64,000 nucleotides of DNA from Terriglobia bacterium (GTDB taxonomy: Bacteria > Acidobacteriota > Terriglobia > Acidiferrales > UBA7541), in contig JAIQFB010000003.1 of assembly GCA_020073485.1 (NCBI GenBank), positions 124,001-188,000 on the forward strand, read 5' to 3'. The notes under the pieces are model-generated. The model worked only from the letters and a program-made list of their open reading frames with translations, did not search any database and was not told the DNA's origin. Both the position numbers and the translations under genes were made by a program. Of this stretch, positions 27,691 through 36,305 are shown piece after piece; position 1 is the stretch's first letter; each line of letters opens with the position of its first letter.

Positions 27691-28334
27691 AATTGTTCTC
27701 CTTCGCGAAATTCGGGGATGATTACCGTCCGCATCATCTGGAACTTCGGCTCTTTCCATTCGAGGGATGGAACTCTGACGTGGATTCTATCAGACGATCC
27801 CCCCTTTTTGATCCATTAGCAAGATTGGGGTCCCGCACTCTTCGCGGCTTTCGCGAAGGGCGCGGGTTTTCTATTTACGGAAAGGCTTTCGCTCGCGAAG
27901 AAACCTCGGATCGGAAACGCACGGCAGCAGATGGGAATCGAGGATCAGAAGATCCGCACCCTTGAACCCCGCAAGGGTGCGCCACCCGAAAAGTCCGAAT
28001 CAAAGGCTGGGCCACCCGCCCTAATCCTGTTGGAAATGACGCAGTGGGCGTTCCATGGAACCTTCAAAACAATAGAGAGAACCTTGGCCCTGGTGGGGAA
28101 ACTCACCGATATAGTTGCGAGTGTGCGCAAACAAGAGGCTGGCAGATAAGGCCGGGTGGCCCTGTTTTTTACTGAATTTGAATTTGTGGGTGCCCCTAGA
28201 CGCTTTTCAAGGACGAGTTCCTAGTTTGAAATTTCGTTCGCGGACGAGCGGCGCGCCAACAAAAGTCCCGCCCTTCAGACAACAAGGGACGGGGCACCAC
28301 AAAATTCCAAATCAGAGGCCGGGCCACCCGGACA
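27691..28334. other. Repeat-rich spacer (644 bases) flanking the SIR2 gene
   Basis: No convincing gene. It holds a hairpin repeat at 27834-27871, then short G/C-rich inverted pieces (GCACCCTTG...CAAGGGTGC around 27957-27982; GGGCCACCC variants near 28010, 28153 and 28320). A 72-residue plus-strand frame at 27931-28149 has an odd mixture of repeat-derived and amphipathic sequence and is not supported further. Base composition falls towards the SIR2 gene. Confidence 0.6.
27834..27871. repeat. Dispersed hairpin repeat (CCGCACTCTTC...GAAGGGCGCGG family)
   Basis: CCCGCACTCTTCGCGG and TTTCGCGAAGGGCGCGGG form an imperfect hairpin, followed by TTTTCT. A second copy at 45239-45283 differs at a few paired positions (CACTCTTCACGCTCTTCGTGAAGGGTGCGGGG), so the stem is kept. 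The T-run means it may also work as a terminator reading rightwards. Confidence 0.75.
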
Positions 28335-29330
28335 CTATAAGCTCAACGCAATTTGGGCGGCGAGATCTGAGAGATATTCGGACTCTTGGACCCCAATAGC
28401 ATAGGGACTTGGGGTGCTCTGAATCCCGTTGGAAGCCAAGAAGTTGACGAGGTAATTAGCCTTGGGGTCCATGACAAAGATGTTCAACTTCGGATTCTCA
28501 ATTTTGGCTGCCTTGAACCTTGTTAGAGCATCGTAGTCACGGAAGGAGTACCCAACTACCAAGCACAGTTTTGCACTCGCCAAACATCTGCCGAGATAGT
28601 CATAACAAGTAAAGTACGGGTCTTCGATCGCAATCTTCCGGGTAGCTGGGAAAATCAATACGTTCTTGTGTAGAGCATCTTCACCCCCAAACAACGGAAC
28701 GCTCTTCACAATACGAGCGTCGCGCTTAACCCAGTCAGTCGATCCATGGAGCTTAAAAAGCACGAGCGAATTAGTTCCGGGGACGAATGAAGTGTTGTCG
28801 AAAATCTCTCGATCCCAAAAATATTCCTGTCGGAGCGCGTCATGTCGGAAACCATCCACCAACGTACATTTAATTCTCTCACGACACAGTATTTCAACTG
28901 CTGGGTCATAATTTGTAGTGAACACAATAAGAGGGTGTGATGCTTGGAGCAGAGGGTTTAAGATGTTTGCAAGGAGGGACAGGTTCTTGTTGTCTTCGTC
29001 TACGTGTCGATAGTGCAAGAACACTTGCTCTCGTAACCAAGAATTCAACCTCTGGGCCGAAGTCTTTATTCCAAAACCAAGCGTCACCTTCCGAGGCTCA
29101 GCTTGGAATGTCAAATAGTCCTTTGATTCTAGCTCTGCGAACTGCTCGAACAGATACTCCAGGTCCTCATTTTGTGTACAGATCGCGTCGAATAACTCTC
29201 TGCTGGGAGGGTCGGAATTCTTTACAGTTTCAATAAACTCCCGCATTAACATCAAGCCGAGGGGCCTACTCGCTCCCGCACCCAAGAAAACTACGCACGG
29301 TGCATTTACGATAGCTCTTGAGACCGGCAC
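28335..29330 (-). CDS. SIR2-like domain protein, possible defence NADase
   Basis: 331 residues from the GTG at 29330 (GGAGGG 7 bases upstream). Residues about 10-30 (CVVFLGAGASRPLGLML) form the NAD-binding loop of SIR2_2 domains; VFTTNYDPAVEIL, FKLHGSTDW and LVVGYSFRDYDALTRF complete the family pattern. The sirtuin catalytic His and zinc finger are absent, as in defence-type SIR2 NADases. The gene is visibly AT-richer than its neighbours and sits beside a repeat-rich spacer, which suggests horizontal transfer. No partner gene (Argonaute, HerA, TIR) is adjacent; it appears alone between the NmrA and ribonuclease genes. It could consume NAD+ upon phage infection, but this is inference. Confidence 0.82.
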   Translation of the reverse strand: MPVSRAIVNAPCVVFLGAGASRPLGLMLMREFIETVKNSDPPSRELFDAICTQNEDLEYLFEQFAELESKDYLTFQAEPRKVTLGFGIKTSAQRLNSWLREQVFLHYRHVDEDNKNLSLLANILNPLLQASHPLIVFTTNYDPAVEILCRERIKCTLVDGFRHDALRQEYFWDREIFDNTSFVPGTNSLVLFKLHGSTDWVKRDARIVKSVPLFGGEDALHKNVLIFPATRKIAIEDPYFTCYDYLGRCLASAKLCLVVGYSFRDYDALTRFKAAKIENPKLNIFVMDPKANYLVNFLASNGIQSTPSPYAIGVQESEYLSDLAAQIALSL

Positions 29331-29408
29331 AAATAGGCCCTCCCAATGTTGATTGCACTGCGGTTATCGATGCGATGTATTGGGCTTTTGGGGTTCTATT
29401 ACATAACC

Positions 29409-32330
29409 CTAATAAATATCGTACTGCTCCCAATGCAGCGTAGGATCCGACTGAATGATCACGCTCTTCCGCGTAGTCTGCTCAAGCTCGTCAATCAGCG
29501 AAGACTCGCGCGTCTTCAGCGCCTTGGCGATCTCGGGGTTGACGCGCAGCGTCAGGCTGCGCGCGTCCATGTCGACGGACATTTTGCGGGCCTCGGCCTG
29601 GAGTTCGTAGCAGATCGTGGGAATGGATTTCACCATGCCGGAGCCGGTGCAATAGGGGCAGGGCTGGCAGAGCACGCGTTCGAGAGACTGCTTGGTGCGC
29701 TTGCGCGTGATGCAGACCAGGCCGAATTCATTGAAGGAAAGCGCCTTGGAGGGGGCGCGATCCTGGGCCAGGGCCTGATCGAGCGCGGCCATGACTTTGT
29801 CGCGGTTGCGGCGCTCCTCCATGTCGATAAGATCGCACACGATGATGCCGCCGAGATCGCGCAGGCGGATCTGGCGCACGATTTCCTTCACGGCTTCGAG
29901 GTTGGTCTTGACGATGGTGTCCTCGAGGCGCGTGGAACCGCGGCCCACGTATTTTCCGGTGTTGACGTCGATCGCAACCAGCGCTTCGGTGTGGTTGATG
30001 ACGATGTAGCCGCCGGACTTGAGCCACACTTTCGGGCGCAAGGCCTTGTCCAGTTCCTGCTGGATGCCGAACTCCTCGAAGATGGGCGCTTCCTTGGTGT
30101 AGAGCTTCACGCGCGGGACCATCTTAGGCTGGAAACGGCCGACGAATTCGACGACCTTGGCGAATTCCTCTTCGTTGTCGAGCCAGATGGCGACGTAGTC
30201 GTCGCTGAGGTAGTCGCGCAGGATGCGCTCGATCAGGTTCAGGTCGCGGTGGAGCAGGGAAGGCGCGCGGCGCTGTTCGCTGGTGGCGCGAATGGTGTCC
30301 CAGGTTTTGCCAAGGAAATTCACGTCCTCGCGAATTTCGTCGTCGCTGGCCCCGGCGGCCGCGGTGCGCACGATGAAACCTCCGGGAAATGTTCCCTTGG
30401 CTTCGGTGACGACGCGCCGCAGGCGCGAGCGGTCTTCCGCCGAGCCGATGCGCCGCGACACGCCGATGTGCTCGACCGTGGGCATGTAGACCAGGAAACG
30501 TCCGGGCAAGGCGACGTGGCTGGTGATGCGCGCGCCCTTCTTGCCCAGGGGTTCCTTGGCGATCTGGACGATGATTTCCTCGCCCGCCTTCAGCATTTCG
30601 GAAATCAGCTGCGGGCGCTTGTGCGCCTCATGGCGCGGGTGTCCGTGCTGCGTGTGCTGGTGCGGACGGCGGTTGTCGGGACGCCCTCCGCGGCGGCCTC
30701 CGCGCTGCGGACGCCCTCCGCGGCGCATGGGCCGCTGGAAACGCGCGCGAGGCTGATCGGAAACGCGCGCGCTGGTCGGCTGCTGCTCGCCGTGCGATTC
30801 GGGGCCGGCGTGCATGGTCTCATGGGCTTCGTGTTCTCCTTCGAGTCCTGGCTGGCGCTCGCCTTCTTGCCCTTCCTCATGAAACCCGGCGTGCTCTTCC
30901 TCCGATTCTTCTCCGTGCTCTTCGCCATGCAACTCCGCGTGTTCTCCCTCGTGCAATCCTGCTTGCTCGGGAGAACCCTCTTCGGCGGCCAGGGCTTCGT
31001 CGTGCATCTCGTCGGCTTCCGCTTCGGCTTCTTCGGCGGCGTCCACGTGGTCCTGATGCAGCGCGTCCTGCAAATCCTCCAGCTCGGCCGCATCGACGAA
31101 TGGTTCGAGGGATGTGTCCGCGGCTTCTTCGCGGTCCTCGGCTTCGGCTTGCGCTTCCTCGTGCTTGGCTTCGGCGAGCTGTTCGGCCAGCGCGCTGACG
31201 TCCTCGTCCGTAAGGCTCACGCCGTTGCCGCGCAAAATTTCCTGGGGTTCGGTAATGGGTTCGGCACTCGGTCCGGTAAATTCCGGTTTCAAAATTTCTT
31301 CCGCCGCGGGTGCTCCGCTGAAAATTTCCGTTGGCGCCGGAGCAGCGTCGATGGCCTCCGGACCTCCCTCAAACACCGGTGCGGAGGGAGCGGCATAGAG
31401 AGAACTGGGCAAGCCGGAGGAAAATTGCGCGCGCGAAGTTTCTCCGGATTGCGTTTGCGGTTCGCTTTGCGCCGCAGCCGGAGTTTCCGCCGTTGCAGCT
31501 TCCGAAGCAGACGGTGACGGGGCAACAGGCGGGCGATTCTTGTATTTCGCCAGCGACTCGCCGGGCAGAATGATCGGCTCAAATCCGGGGGGTAAAGTCT
31601 CCGCGGGCTCTGCTTCGCGCGGCCTGGAATCGAAGGGTTTCGGCTCAAAGGGCCTGGGCGAAGCGTACTTGGACGGCGGCAAATCGCGGCGCGGCCCGCG
31701 GTCGCGTCCTCCGCCGCCATGGCGTCCAAAGCGGCGGTTGCGCCCGCCGCGTCCTCCGCGGTCCCCACGATCAAAGCCGCGCGGTCCGCGATTGCGGTTC
31801 TGTTCGAACGGCGGCCGGGTGGGTTGGCCCATACCCGCACCAGGCGCACCGGATTCGGAGCGCTGACCAGCGCCCGCCGAAGCGCCCTGCAGGACTTCGC
31901 CCTCAAGAGGAATAATCGCCGGCGTAATCTCGGTAGCAATCTCAGGCGCGAAGGCAGCAGCCTCCGGGGCCGGTTCGGTGACGGCTGCGGGCTCGGTAAT
32001 GCCGCCATTGATGGTCGACGGCGGAAACACTTCGCCGCCCTGCTGCTGCATCTTCTGGACCTTGGCCTCGGCCGGAGCGGCCACATGGTCGTAGTCTTCC
32101 AGATGCTCGAGGAAATCGCTGACGTACAGGAAGGCGTCGCTATCGAGGCCAATATCCACAAAGGCCGACTGCATACCGGGGAGAACTCGTGTTACGCGTC
32201 CTTTGTAGAGGCTTCCGACTAAGGCAAATTCTTTTTCCCGTTCGATATAAATTTCACAAAGCTGGCCGTCTTCCACGATCGCGACCCGGGTCTCGTGCGG
32301 GGTCGCAGAAATCACTAGCTCCTTCGACAT
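29409..32330 (-). CDS. Ribonuclease E/G with a very long insertion in the S1 domain
   Basis: 973 residues, about twice the length of ribonuclease G. The S1 RNA-binding fold starts at residue 38 (VGSLYKGRVTRVLPGMQSAFVDIG) and is interrupted after about residue 83; it resumes near 575 (LKAGEEIIVQIAKEPLGKKGARIT). The roughly 490 residues between are low complexity: Pro/Ala/Glu-rich, then Arg/Gly/Asp-rich (RGDRGGRGGRNRR), then Glu/His/Ala-rich, then Arg/Gly-rich. The catalytic core is intact: metal ligands in AIDVNTG and CDLIDM, and the zinc-link motif CPYCTGSG. It starts mRNA decay and processes rRNA. It lies downstream of rodA on the same strand, after 253 bases, the usual place of rng after the mre operon. 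Confidence 0.92.
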   Translation of the reverse strand: MSKELVISATPHETRVAIVEDGQLCEIYIEREKEFALVGSLYKGRVTRVLPGMQSAFVDIGLDSDAFLYVSDFLEHLEDYDHVAAPAEAKVQKMQQQGGEVFPPSTINGGITEPAAVTEPAPEAAAFAPEIATEITPAIIPLEGEVLQGASAGAGQRSESGAPGAGMGQPTRPPFEQNRNRGPRGFDRGDRGGRGGRNRRFGRHGGGGRDRGPRRDLPPSKYASPRPFEPKPFDSRPREAEPAETLPPGFEPIILPGESLAKYKNRPPVAPSPSASEAATAETPAAAQSEPQTQSGETSRAQFSSGLPSSLYAAPSAPVFEGGPEAIDAAPAPTEIFSGAPAAEEILKPEFTGPSAEPITEPQEILRGNGVSLTDEDVSALAEQLAEAKHEEAQAEAEDREEAADTSLEPFVDAAELEDLQDALHQDHVDAAEEAEAEADEMHDEALAAEEGSPEQAGLHEGEHAELHGEEHGEESEEEHAGFHEEGQEGERQPGLEGEHEAHETMHAGPESHGEQQPTSARVSDQPRARFQRPMRRGGRPQRGGRRGGRPDNRRPHQHTQHGHPRHEAHKRPQLISEMLKAGEEIIVQIAKEPLGKKGARITSHVALPGRFLVYMPTVEHIGVSRRIGSAEDRSRLRRVVTEAKGTFPGGFIVRTAAAGASDDEIREDVNFLGKTWDTIRATSEQRRAPSLLHRDLNLIERILRDYLSDDYVAIWLDNEEEFAKVVEFVGRFQPKMVPRVKLYTKEAPIFEEFGIQQELDKALRPKVWLKSGGYIVINHTEALVAIDVNTGKYVGRGSTRLEDTIVKTNLEAVKEIVRQIRLRDLGGIIVCDLIDMEERRNRDKVMAALDQALAQDRAPSKALSFNEFGLVCITRKRTKQSLERVLCQPCPYCTGSGMVKSIPTICYELQAEARKMSVDMDARSLTLRVNPEIAKALKTRESSLIDELEQTTRKSVIIQSDPTLHWEQYDIY

Positions 32331-32583
32331 GAAAACTCCTCGGAGGGCATCGGCGCAATACGGCTGCGCGCACCGGGTGCGGGCTCCACTGGGAACCCGC
32401 GGGAATCGGGGTGCGCTGGGTCCCGCGGAGCGGGACGGCCGGGGAAGCTGATTGTACGTTTGATCTTCCGCTGGGCACGCGATGCTGCCTCGCCATCAAT
32501 TTTAAATTCTTTTTTAATTTCTTTCCGCCGGGCCGTTTGCTTGCTTCACATTGCGGCGCGGGCCGGAAAGCATTGCCACCGGC

Positions 32584-33672
32584 TTAGTTGACGAAACGCC
32601 GGATGCGGACGTTCATCACCAGCCCTATTGCCAGAAAGACGAACAATGTGGCCGAGCCGCCGTAACTCATCAGCGGCAGCGGAATCCCGGTAACCGGCAT
32701 CATCCCGATCACCATGGCCACATTCACCAATACGTGAAACCCCAGGACTGCCGCCACGCCCATGACCAGAAACATCCCCGCCCGATCGTTCGCGCGCTGG
32801 GCGTTCTGAACCAATCGCAGCAGCAGGAACATATACAGCAGCAGCGCCACGAAGACTCCGGCAAACCCAAGCTCTTCGGCGAGCGCCGCCAATATAAAAT
32901 CCGAATACCGCACCGGCACGAAGCCTAATTGATTCTGGCTCCCGTGTCCAAGTCCCTTGCCCCAGAACCCACCGGAACCCACGGCGATCTTCGATTGCAG
33001 AATCTGATAGCCCGCGCCGCGCGGATCATCTTCCGGCCGTAGGAATGTTGTAACACGTTCCTTTTGATAAGGCTTCAGGAAATGATAGCCCACGGGAACC
33101 ATAACCGCGGCTAGCGCCAGTATGGCTAAAGCGTGCTTCCATTGCAAGCCGGCGAGGAAGGCGCCCACGGCCACCAGCGGCAGCAGCACCAGCGCGGTTC
33201 CCAAATCCGGCTGCTTCATGATCAGCGCGATCGGCAATCCCACAATCGCGGCCGCTTTCAGCAAATCCCCCAGGCCCAGTTGGTCGGAGCGCACTTCGGA
33301 AAAAAAACGCGCCATCACCACGATGATAATCAGCTTGACCAGTTCCGATACCTGCAAAAGTCCGCCCAGGATGGGGAGCCAGCGCTTGGCCCCGAATCGC
33401 GAATGCCCCATGGCCAGCACCGAGATCAGCGCGATGATGGAAATCAGGTACAAGACGGGCGCCTGGTCCATGATCAGGTGGTAGTCCAGCCGCGAAAGCA
33501 GCAGCATCAGGACGACGCCCAGGCCAATCCATTCGATCTGGTGTTTGTGCATCCCGGCCAGGTAGCTGGCGTGCGTCGCCGACCAGATTTCCAGCGTGCC
33601 CACGCCGCAAATGGCGAAGGCGATGGCCAGCAGCCACCAGTCGTAATCTTGAATGCTTCCGCTCTTGTGCAT
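32584..33672 (-). CDS. rodA: Rod-shape peptidoglycan polymerase RodA
   Basis: 362 residues with about ten membrane segments, SEDS family. Motifs include the conserved periplasmic loop with Asp (KQPDLGTALVLLPL), FLRPEDDPRGAGYQILQSKIAVGSGGFWGKGLGHG, and the C-terminal GIPLPLMSYGGSATLFVFLAIGLV. It polymerises lipid II glycan strands for cell elongation, paired with penicillin-binding protein 2 encoded 6 bases upstream. ATG at 33672. Confidence 0.95.
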   Translation of the reverse strand: MHKSGSIQDYDWWLLAIAFAICGVGTLEIWSATHASYLAGMHKHQIEWIGLGVVLMLLLSRLDYHLIMDQAPVLYLISIIALISVLAMGHSRFGAKRWLPILGGLLQVSELVKLIIIVVMARFFSEVRSDQLGLGDLLKAAAIVGLPIALIMKQPDLGTALVLLPLVAVGAFLAGLQWKHALAILALAAVMVPVGYHFLKPYQKERVTTFLRPEDDPRGAGYQILQSKIAVGSGGFWGKGLGHGSQNQLGFVPVRYSDFILAALAEELGFAGVFVALLLYMFLLLRLVQNAQRANDRAGMFLVMGVAAVLGFHVLVNVAMVIGMMPVTGIPLPLMSYGGSATLFVFLAIGLVMNVRIRRFVN

Positions 33673-33678
33673 CGGGTA

Positions 33679-35586
33679 TTAGCGCTCCGGTTGCGTTACG
33701 GCGACCGCTGCATCTTTTTTCGAGATGGACAGAACTTCGGGCTGCGCGGCCTTGGTCGTGTACTGGCGATCGATCGGCCCGGCCTTCTTATCGTAATAAG
33801 CCTTGACGACGTCGCGCACGATGGGCGCTGCCGAGGTGCTGCCCCAGCCTCCACGCTGCACGAGAGCGGCCACAACGATTTCCGGGTTCCGGCGGGGAGC
33901 AAGGCCGACGAACCAACCGTTTTCCTTCAATTTCTTGCCGAGCTTCCTCTGTAGGTCGAAGCCCTCCACTTGGGCAGTACCAGTCTTGCCAGAGAAGTCT
34001 ATGTTTTCGAGTTTTACCAGGCCGGAAGTGGTGCCGTCCGGCTCGTTCACGACTCCCCACATGCCGTCCGTGACCTGTTGGACGGTGTCGTCTGAGATCG
34101 GGAAATAGGTGGGTTTCAGGCCGGTGTCATTTTTCAACAGGTGCGGCTGAACCAATGTGCCACCGCTGGCGACCGCGTCGATCATTCGCGCAAGCTGAAT
34201 GGGCGTGACCATCACCGCGCCCTGGCCGATCGAGACGGAGATCGTCGAGCCCGGATACCACTTGTGATGGTAGACGCGCTGTACCCAGTCCTCCGACGGA
34301 ACGAGGCCGGGCTCCTCGCCTGGTAGATCGATGCCCGTGCGGCGGCCTAGTCCTAGGCCGGTGGAGTACTTATCGATGAGATCAATCCCAAGAAGCTTGC
34401 CGACGTTATAGAAGAAAACGTCGCAGGAAGCGACGATCCCCTTGTGCAGGTCGACGCTGCCATGGGGGTGGTCGCAATGGAAGGTTCGGCCGTAAAAGTT
34501 TGCGAAGCCGGGGCAATACACCGAGTAGTTCGCGGGTATTGCTTTGGACTCGAGCATGGCCGTGGCCATCACAATTTTGAAGACGGAACCGGGGGCGAGT
34601 TGCGCTTGAATTGCCCGGTTGATCAGAGGCGTTTCAGGGTCGGAGTTGAGTGCCGCCCATTCCGCGTTTGGAATTCGCACCGCAAAATCTTTGGGATCGA
34701 AAGTGGGCCGGCTGACCATCGCCAGAATTTCGCCGGTGCGTCCATCCATGGCGACGAGAGCACCTTCTTTGTTGGCGAAATCGGCTTCAGCAATGGCCTG
34801 CAGATCGTAATCAATCGTCAATTGAATGGGCTTGCCCGGAATGGCGTCTTGCTGTTCGAGCCGGCCCACTTCCTTGCCGACGCTGTTGACAATCACGCGC
34901 CGCATGCCATCGATGCCCATCAAGGTTTCGTTATATTCCCGTTCCAGACCGGTCTTACCGACCGTGTCTCCGGGCTTCAGTTTGGAATCCGACGCTTCCA
35001 CCTGTTCCGCACTGACTTCCCCCACGTATCCAATCCCGCTGGCCAGCAGATCGCCGTGCGGATAGCGGCGCCGGTGCACCATGAGCATTTCCAGCACGGG
35101 AATGTCGGATCGATGCGATTCGATAAAGGCGATGTCGGAGGGGCTGGCCTCGGGCTTGATGACGATGGGCTGAAACTTGGGCATGCCCTTGGAGGCGTCA
35201 ATCTGCTGTTTCAGTTCATCAGAGGTCATGCCCAGGCCGTCGGCGATTTGCGGCAGAAATTTTTCGACCAGCGCGGGATCGTCGCGCAACAGCAGGACGC
35301 TGAACGATGGATAATTGTCCACCAGGACGCGGCCTTCGCGATCCAGCATGGAGCCGCGCGGCGCAATGATCGGAATCGACCGCACGCGGTTGCGCTCGGC
35401 CATTTGCGCGTAGCGTTCGGAATCGACAATTTGCAGCTTCCAGAAGCCGAACAGAAGCAGCGCAACCATTCCAACAATTACGTAGGAAACAACGGCGAGG
35501 CGCCCCTGCGGCAGCCGCTTTTCATTTTGAAGTGAGATCGCCAAATCCGCTCCGGAACCCGCGGCACTCCACCCGTTGCCGCTCAC
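33679..35586 (-). CDS. mrdA: Penicillin-binding protein 2 (elongation transpeptidase)
   Basis: 635 residues. One N-terminal membrane segment (about 31-52) is followed by the dimerisation/pedestal domain (NRVRSIPIIAPRGSMLDREGRVLV) and the transpeptidase domain with SVFK (active Ser, APGSVFKIVMA), SCD (ASCDVFFYNVG) and KTGTAQ. It cross-links peptidoglycan in the elongasome with RodA. The start is GTG at 35586. The C-terminus after KTGTAQ keeps the usual WFVGLAPRRNPEIVVAALV. Part of mreBCD-mrdA-rodA. Confidence 0.95.
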   Translation of the reverse strand: MSGNGWSAAGSGADLAISLQNEKRLPQGRLAVVSYVIVGMVALLLFGFWKLQIVDSERYAQMAERNRVRSIPIIAPRGSMLDREGRVLVDNYPSFSVLLLRDDPALVEKFLPQIADGLGMTSDELKQQIDASKGMPKFQPIVIKPEASPSDIAFIESHRSDIPVLEMLMVHRRRYPHGDLLASGIGYVGEVSAEQVEASDSKLKPGDTVGKTGLEREYNETLMGIDGMRRVIVNSVGKEVGRLEQQDAIPGKPIQLTIDYDLQAIAEADFANKEGALVAMDGRTGEILAMVSRPTFDPKDFAVRIPNAEWAALNSDPETPLINRAIQAQLAPGSVFKIVMATAMLESKAIPANYSVYCPGFANFYGRTFHCDHPHGSVDLHKGIVASCDVFFYNVGKLLGIDLIDKYSTGLGLGRRTGIDLPGEEPGLVPSEDWVQRVYHHKWYPGSTISVSIGQGAVMVTPIQLARMIDAVASGGTLVQPHLLKNDTGLKPTYFPISDDTVQQVTDGMWGVVNEPDGTTSGLVKLENIDFSGKTGTAQVEGFDLQRKLGKKLKENGWFVGLAPRRNPEIVVAALVQRGGWGSTSAAPIVRDVVKAYYDKKAGPIDRQYTTKAAQPEVLSISKKDAAVAVTQPER

Positions 35587-35711
35587 AGCTAACCATCATC
35601 CACACTAGCATTTGCAATATAGGTGTGCAAGGCGTTGCACATCGTATCGGATAACAGTGTGCCGGGACGGATCGGGTTAGGGAAACCTCCGTAGTCGAGC
35701 GGCCTACTACA

Positions 35712-36242
35712 TCACGACGGTTTTCGGAATTTATCCAGCAGCGGGAACAGCCCCATGGCGATTACGGCGTTGACCAGTGCAGCGATCAGCAAGGGAATGT
35801 TGAAATATGTCTCGTTGTGCTGCGCCAGCAGCAGGCCCCTGCTGAACGTGAATATCGCATGGTGGAACCACACGAAACCTATGGTGAGCAGGAAGCGCGC
35901 AATCGGGTGTTCGACGTCCACGCGCGCGCCGATCGAGGAGCCCAGATATCCCGTCAGCGTTTTCGCGATGCCGTAGAGGCCCAGCGGCGTTCGGCTCAGG
36001 CTGTCCTGCAACAGGCCCACCACCATCCCCAGCAACAGGCCCGACGACGGGTTGCGCTTGCTCAGCGCAAAATACACGGTCACCAGCAGGGGCAACTCCA
36101 GATAACTCGCCCACCGGAAATGGACCGGGAAAAACGCCTGCAGCACCAGCGCCAGCAGCACGGCGACGGGAACCACGCCGCCGTAATACTTGTGCACTTC
36201 GATGTGGGGCTCGGGCCCGATGTAAACTTCAGTGCTTTCCAT
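35712..36242 (-). CDS. mreD: Rod-shape-determining membrane protein MreD
   Basis: 176 residues with about five hydrophobic segments (VVPVAVLLALVLQAF, ASYLELPLLVTVYFAL, LLLGMVVGLLQDSL). The motif GLLQDSLSRTPLGLYGIAKTLTGYLGS is the usual MreD signature. Position between mreC and mrdA confirms it. It links MreBC to the peptidoglycan synthases in the inner membrane. Confidence 0.92.
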   Translation of the reverse strand: MESTEVYIGPEPHIEVHKYYGGVVPVAVLLALVLQAFFPVHFRWASYLELPLLVTVYFALSKRNPSSGLLLGMVVGLLQDSLSRTPLGLYGIAKTLTGYLGSSIGARVDVEHPIARFLLTIGFVWFHHAIFTFSRGLLLAQHNETYFNIPLLIAALVNAVIAMGLFPLLDKFRKPS

Positions 36243-36305
36243 AATCTTGCGGTTCGGACCTCTAGGAGTTATTTCGGCGGGCTTTCCGTAATGCCCGTGT
36301 CCGAT

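Noticed and set aside
27931-28149. 72-residue plus-strand frame in the SIR2 flank
   Set aside because: First half is repeat sequence; no ribosome site or homology recognised, though the second half is amphipathic.
29346-31517. 723-residue plus-strand frame opposite ribonuclease E/G
   Set aside because: Mirror of the low-complexity insert and S1/catalytic parts; minus strand has catalytic motifs.
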